Assembly: GCA_015068155.1 (NCBI GenBank)
Contig: SVLC01000013.1
Location: forward strand, 1-42,940
Length of the DNA: 42,940 nucleotides
Source: Oscillospiraceae bacterium
GTDB lineage: Bacteria > Bacillota > Clostridia > Oscillospirales > Oscillospiraceae
Direction: 5' to 3'
The number at the start of each line of letters is the position of its first letter. The stretch's first letter is position 1. Both the position numbers and the translations under genes were made by a program. This document shows, piece by piece, positions 41,278 to 42,940 of this stretch. Under the pieces are notes generated by a model. That model was not told the origin of the DNA and made no database searches. It saw only the letters and a list, made by a program, of their open reading frames with translations.

Positions 41278-41852
41278 ATGAAATATTCTTCAGTAAGTGT
41301 CAAGCAAAATAAAAACCGAAACAACAAATGGCAAGCAACAGCAAAATACAAAGATGTTTATGGCAAGTGGAAAGAAACCAGTAAAATGTTGCCCGAAGCA
41401 AAGGGAATAAGAGAAGCAAGGCGAATGGCAAATGAATGGATTGACAAGCTTAATGCCGAAGCGGATTTAATGCCAAATGCGGGAAAGGCAAAGACAGTAG
41501 ATGAAATCTACAAGGAATATCTGCAACACCAAGTATCAACAGGAGAAATAGAAAGAAGCGCCTGTTTAGTGAGTTTGTAGAAAGAAATGGCTTAGTAGAT
41601 GCCTATGGCAAAAAGATTGTGCCGCACGGACTAAGACACAACTTTGCTACTGTTGGTATTCGTGCGGGAATAGATATTGCAAGCTTGGCACTTATGATGG
41701 GACACGCAAGCAGAGCAATGACCTTAGATACCTATGGTGATGCAAATGCAGATGCCCTTACTCTTGCAAGTGTTAAGTTAAAAGACACATTCAATGACAA
41801 TACTGATTACTACAAGCTTGAAGAAGAACAAGAGGACACAGAGGAAGAATAA
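41278..41852 (+). pseudogene. Tyrosine integrase with internal deletion and frameshift
   Basis: From ATG 41278 (GAAAGGGG upstream) residues 1-95 show an integrase N-terminal arm-binding domain (KNRNNKWQATAKYKDVYGKWKET) and start of the SAM-like domain (KTVDEIYKEYLQHQVSTGEIE). The frame then stops at 41578-41580. In another frame from about 41560 the catalytic C-terminus continues: PHGLRHNFAT (His-x-x-Arg), HASRAMTLDTYG with the second His and the Tyr nucleophile. About 200 residues including the first catalytic Arg are missing, so it is inactive. It lies behind guaA, a classic integration site. Confidence 0.85.
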
Positions 41853-41900
41853 GAACACGCCCGCTGCCGTAACAAAGACACGAAACTTGAATTACCAAGG

Positions 41901-41932
41901 AATGTAAAGTTAAGTTGCGGAAATGTAAAGTT
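41901..41932. repeat. Two AATGTAAAGTT direct repeats, 21-bp period
   Basis: Exact 11-bp copies at 41901-41911 and 41922-41932, two helical turns apart, between the integrase remnant and the Xre gene. Candidate regulator or integrase binding sites. Confidence 0.55.
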
Positions 41933-41997
41933 GTTGTGGTGGTGATTGCAAGCCTTTTTTGATACAATGTAGTCATCAAGTCCAAGGAGGATAAATG

Positions 41998-42435
41998 ATG
42001 AAATTATCAGATAAAATAATGAAACTTAGAAAAGAAAGTGGTTGGTCACAAGAAGATTTAGCTGAAAAAATGAATGTATCTCGACAAGCGATTAGTCGAT
42101 GGGAGAATGGAACAGCACTACCAGACGCAAATAATATTCTTCAATTAAGCAAGTTATTCAATATAACGGCAGATTATTTACTGAATGATGATTATGAAAG
42201 TGACAACGATATTCCTGCTGTTAAGACTGCCACAGAAGAAACAGAGGCATTATTCTTGAAAAAGAAGCACCTGCATCTGGTTGCCGCAATTTGTTTTACA
42301 ATATCGGTATTTGGTGCATTGATGGGAGTGTTGAACAGCACAAACGATATGCAGTTAGCATCATCCTGTTTTATGCTTGCCCTTTGTGCAGGAAATGCCG
42401 TTGCACAGTTTGTATTGTATTTTAAGAAACGATAA
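41998..42435 (+). CDS. Xre-family regulator with two membrane segments
   Basis: 145 aa from ATG 41998; ATG 41995 is only 4 bases from AGGAGG, while 41998 is at 7. Residues 1-60 are a Cro/C1-type helix-turn-helix (LRKESGWSQEDLAEKMNVSRQAISRWENG). Two hydrophobic segments near 98-115 and 120-140 follow, a common layout of small membrane-bound Xre regulators. A/T-rich codon use unlike the guaA side. It probably came with the integrated element. Followed by a terminator. Confidence 0.82.
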   Translation: MKLSDKIMKLRKESGWSQEDLAEKMNVSRQAISRWENGTALPDANNILQLSKLFNITADYLLNDDYESDNDIPAVKTATEETEALFLKKKHLHLVAAICFTISVFGALMGVLNSTNDMQLASSCFMLALCAGNAVAQFVLYFKKR

Positions 42436-42465
42436 CATAATCTATTCAGAAAATCCCAATTTGTC

Positions 42466-42501
42466 GAACAGTTGCTTTTTACAAGCAACTGTTCTTTTTT
42501 A
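42466..42501 (+). terminator. Terminator of the Xre gene
   Basis: A perfect 12-bp stem (GAACAGTTGCTT / AAGCAACTGTTC), 5-nt loop and TTTTTT. Confidence 0.85.
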
Positions 42502-42522
42502 TTACTTGACTTATTGGATTAG

Positions 42523-42681
42523 CAGGAGTATGTGCTGGATGAATCAGAAACCATTCCATATTCAGTGAAATTTTTGGGCGCAAATAGCACACAGTATTTT
42601 CTTGTACAGATAAATAACCCTACTCAACCGATTACAAAAGAATGGATTTCCATGTGGGGGATCAAGACTATTGGAGGCTAA
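42523..42681 (+). pseudogene. Unrecognised gene-end fragment
   Basis: 52 codons open between TAG (42520) and TAA, no start: product reads EYVLDESETIPYSVKFLGANSTQYF and NNPTQPITKEWISMWGI. It looks protein-like, as a C-terminal end, but the family is not recognisable. Confidence 0.3.
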
Positions 42682-42690
42682 ACGGTCTAA

Positions 42691-42846
42691 TCCGCAATTC
42701 GTACGTTATCCGACGGAGAGATGCTGAAAGATGCTCGATCAACCAAACAAAGGATACAAAACTGTCTGAGTCACAGTTTTCGGGAGCCAGTGGGAACAAA
42801 CGAAAAAACAATGCCTGCCGATTCTTCTGAAGTAGTCAATAGTTAG
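42691..42846 (+). pseudogene. Second unrecognised fragment, ending at the IS
   Basis: 51 codons in the same frame as the previous fragment, after TAA at 42688: SAIRTLSDGEMLKDARSTKQRI and QNCLSHSFREPVGTNEKT. It resembles a regulatory or mobilisation protein piece, but I cannot name it. It ends where the IS-like sequence begins. Confidence 0.3.
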
Positions 42847-42861
42847 TAGACACAAAATTTC

Positions 42862-42939
42862 TTATGCCACCAGTTCTGTTCTGTACAGGACTGGTGGTTT
42901 TCCATTGAGTTTGCGGACTGGTCGCTCGTTGTTGAAATA
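42862..42939 (-). mobile_element. IS3-family transposase C-terminus, cut by window edge
   Basis: On the minus strand 25 codons before TAA read YFNNERPVRKLNGKPPVLYR, the typical end of IS3-family transposases (orfB). The rest lies beyond the window. The sequence TAGTAGACACAAA to the left (about 42844-42856) probably belongs to the IS end; the exact boundary and target duplication are not visible. Confidence 0.75.
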
Positions 42940-42940
42940 G

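Noticed and set aside
1..42940. CRISPR array, rRNA genes, replication origin
   Set aside because: No regularly spaced identical repeats, rRNA-like sequence or DnaA-box cluster seen on reading.

Overview
This window comes from a low-to-mid GC Firmicute, most probably a gut Clostridia/Oscillospiraceae-type bacterium. Evidence: strong AGGAGG ribosome sites; many TTGACA/TATAAT promoters with 16-18 bp spacing; lipoprotein signal peptides without outer-membrane machinery; a Clostridia-style phage head module; and an intergenic repeat of a type I associate with this group. The core is GC-rich and coding-dense. Both ends are visibly richer in A/T and contain broken genes, so they look like accessory DNA.

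Layout. 1-2490 is accessory: a YdeI/OmpD-associated gene cut by the window edge, a Fic-domain protein, a tRNA-3'-end-like remnant with direct repeats, and the tail of a DUF4367 gene. 2514-3190 holds a small secreted protein and a 150-bp repeat element with 10-bp inverted ends. 3189-6224 (minus) carries a nitrilase-family amidase with pyroglutamyl peptidase, then a TetR regulator with a flavin-reductase-like protein. 6369-8418 is a mutT / deformylase-like / DUF2817 operon. 8568-13914 holds a small helical protein, an APH(3')-like kinase with a terminator-like hairpin in its leader, a geneless transcription unit (9885-10199) that may be a non-coding RNA, an Xre-type membrane regulator, an anion transporter and a membrane-anchored lipase.

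14152-26839 is the largest unit: a probable seven-gene operon of a DUF4175-like membrane protein, a MoxR AAA+ ATPase, a DUF58 protein, two BatA-like membrane VWA proteins and two lipoproteins. One lipoprotein carries about six and a half His/Cys/Asp-rich repeats. I read this as a MoxR/VWA system working on envelope or metal-binding proteins; the combination with these lipoproteins is the most interesting candidate system here.

26940-32547 is housekeeping: DUF1893, a P-loop ATPase, pgi divergent from a ROK glucokinase, and metG. Between metG and guaA (32882-39397) lies a compact phage packaging-and-head cassette (small and large terminase, portal, protease, decoration protein, major capsid, connectors) without tail, lysis, replication or integrase genes; its portal gene has one in-frame TAA. 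guaA follows, and directly behind its 3' end sits a decayed tyrosine integrase with helically phased repeats in its promoter, an Xre regulator, unrecognised fragments and the end of an IS3-family transposase.
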